Shown: positions 21,488 through 22,048 of the stretch, piece by piece | Layout of the letters: every line of letters begins with the position of its first letter | How positions within the stretch are numbered: position 1 is the first letter of the stretch | Translations under genes and position numbers: made by a program | Source: a virus | IMG/VR virus record: IMGVR_UViG_3300025086_000288 | Span: 1 to 22,048 of that record | Length of the DNA: 22,048 bases | Reading direction: 5' to 3' (one strand) | The notes under the pieces: model-generated | The model's database searches: none | Told to the model about the DNA's origin: nothing | The model's input: the letters and a program-made list of their open reading frames with translations, nothing else

Positions 21488-21515
21488 TATAAATATAAAT
21501 TGATTATTATTGTTT
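21488..21515 (-). promoter_or_regulatory. Candidate phage promoter, bipartite motif copy 3
   Basis: On the minus strand: AAAC, 13 nt, TTATATTTATA, filling the 40-bp gap between the protease and scaffold genes. The A/T box ends 6 nt before the first ATG (21481), or 42 nt before the alternative ATG at 21445. Like copy 2 it has CAATAAT directly after AAA. It would drive scaffold and capsid expression. Confidence 0.5.
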
Positions 21516-21521
21516 ACTTCT

Positions 21522-22048
21522 TTAACGTTTTACTGTTCTATTTTTGATAGCAGAACATACCTTAGCCGCCGTTTCTTTGTTGCCGTATTGTTTAATCTGA
21601 TCACGCATACAATCATCCCAAGAGTACTTTAACATTGCTTTTCTTTTAGCATAAGCAACATACTCTAACATCTTGTATTTCTTTTTGTATTTACGTTTTT
21701 TCTTTTTATTATATAGTTCTTCTTTCATTGTAGCTGTAGAATGATCTGCACAAGGCATATATAGTTTTTCACCATCTACTGTATGAGGGTGTGAACCTAT
21801 ACAACCTTTAAACATTTCAGCATATATTTCAGCTTCTTCTTTAGTTCTAAATAAAGGTTCACCATCTAAAGATGCTACAGGGTTTAATTCATTTTCTAAA
21901 ATGATGTTTTTAATTTTACCTAGCATAATATCATCAGGACAATCTTCACATACTTCATCTAGTATATCTTTATTCTTAGATGCTTCTATTAGTTTATCAG
22001 TGAAATATCCTTCTATACTAAAACCGCGAACAGATTTATCAAGAACTT
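21522..22048 (-). CDS. Head maturation protease, XkdF-like, C-terminal part (5' end beyond window)
   Basis: The frame is open to the right edge; 174 residues are visible and the true start lies outside. The visible part begins 'VLDKSVRGFSIEGYF', and 'GFSIEGYF' is the motif of XkdF-type phage serine proteases, so the lost part should hold most of the catalytic domain. It continues with 'FRTKEEAEIYAEMFKGCIGS' and ends with 'SWDDCMRDQIKQYGNKETAA' and 'KVCSAIKNR', a cysteine-paired tail common in phage head proteins. Placement before scaffold and capsid genes fits: the enzyme cleaves scaffold and capsid proteins during maturation. Confidence 0.75.
   Translation of the reverse strand, partial: VLDKSVRGFSIEGYFTDKLIEASKNKDILDEVCEDCPDDIMLGKIKNIILENELNPVASLDGEPLFRTKEEAEIYAEMFKGCIGSHPHTVDGEKLYMPCADHSTATMKEELYNKKKKRKYKKKYKMLEYVAYAKRKAMLKYSWDDCMRDQIKQYGNKETAAKVCSAIKNRTVKR

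Noticed and set aside
1-22048. Integrase, attachment site, CRISPR array, insertion sequence or restriction endonuclease
   Set aside because: No motif or repeat supporting any of these was found. Absence applies only to this window.

Overview
The window is part of a tailed double-stranded DNA phage (or prophage) genome whose host is most likely a member of the Bacteroidetes, probably a flavobacterium. The DNA is AT-rich and genes are packed with ATGA or TAATG overlaps. Starts lack Shine-Dalgarno sequences and sit in A/T-rich leaders. One promoter matches the Bacteroidetes TAnnTTTG box, and many proteins belong to families I associate with flavobacterial phages. These family calls come from recognition of the sequence, not from a search. 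No integrase, tRNA gene, insertion sequence or CRISPR array was seen.

Layout. Almost everything is on the minus strand and is read from right to left. At the right edge (about 15.3-22.0 kb) lies the head module: a partial XkdF-like maturation protease, an acidic scaffold-like protein, the major capsid protein, a structural protein that may be the tail tube, three small or structural proteins, an unusually long portal and a head-tail connector. Two hairpin terminators flank the gene after the capsid gene, so capsid expression can be set apart from its neighbours. Next (11.1-15.2 kb) come a structural protein, a secreted beta-barrel-like protein with an EF-hand loop, small membrane proteins, a secreted thioredoxin-like protein, an M15 peptidase endolysin, a holin-like protein and a metallophosphoesterase. 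A divergent control region (about 9.99-10.16 kb) separates a Cro-like HTH gene on the minus strand from four small unknown plus-strand genes (10.16-11.02 kb), which end at a compact structured element.

The HTH gene leads a replication and regulation block (5.7-10.0 kb): single-strand-binding-like protein, DUF4373-type replication protein, VRR-NUC nuclease, sigma-like HTH protein, HNH protein and a ParB-methyltransferase fusion. The terminase subunits, a second methyltransferase and the start of the tail block follow: a tail assembly chaperone with a predicted -1 frameshift, a tail-terminator-like protein, a neck protein and a large tail protein. The tail block runs off the left edge.

The most notable signals are listed here. 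(1) A T9 slippery run, an 8-nt spacer and a 6-bp stem-loop in the tail chaperone gene, the arrangement expected for programmed -1 frameshifting. (2) A bipartite motif, AAAC-N13-TTATATTTATA, with identical spacing in three minus-strand leaders (before the tail block, the scaffold/capsid genes and the portal-side genes); it could be a phage-specific promoter. (3) A secreted beta-barrel-like protein with a perfect EF-hand loop beside the lysis genes. (4) A portal gene carrying about 440 extra residues of conserved-looking domains. (5) A two-state foldable element at the convergence of the two transcription directions.
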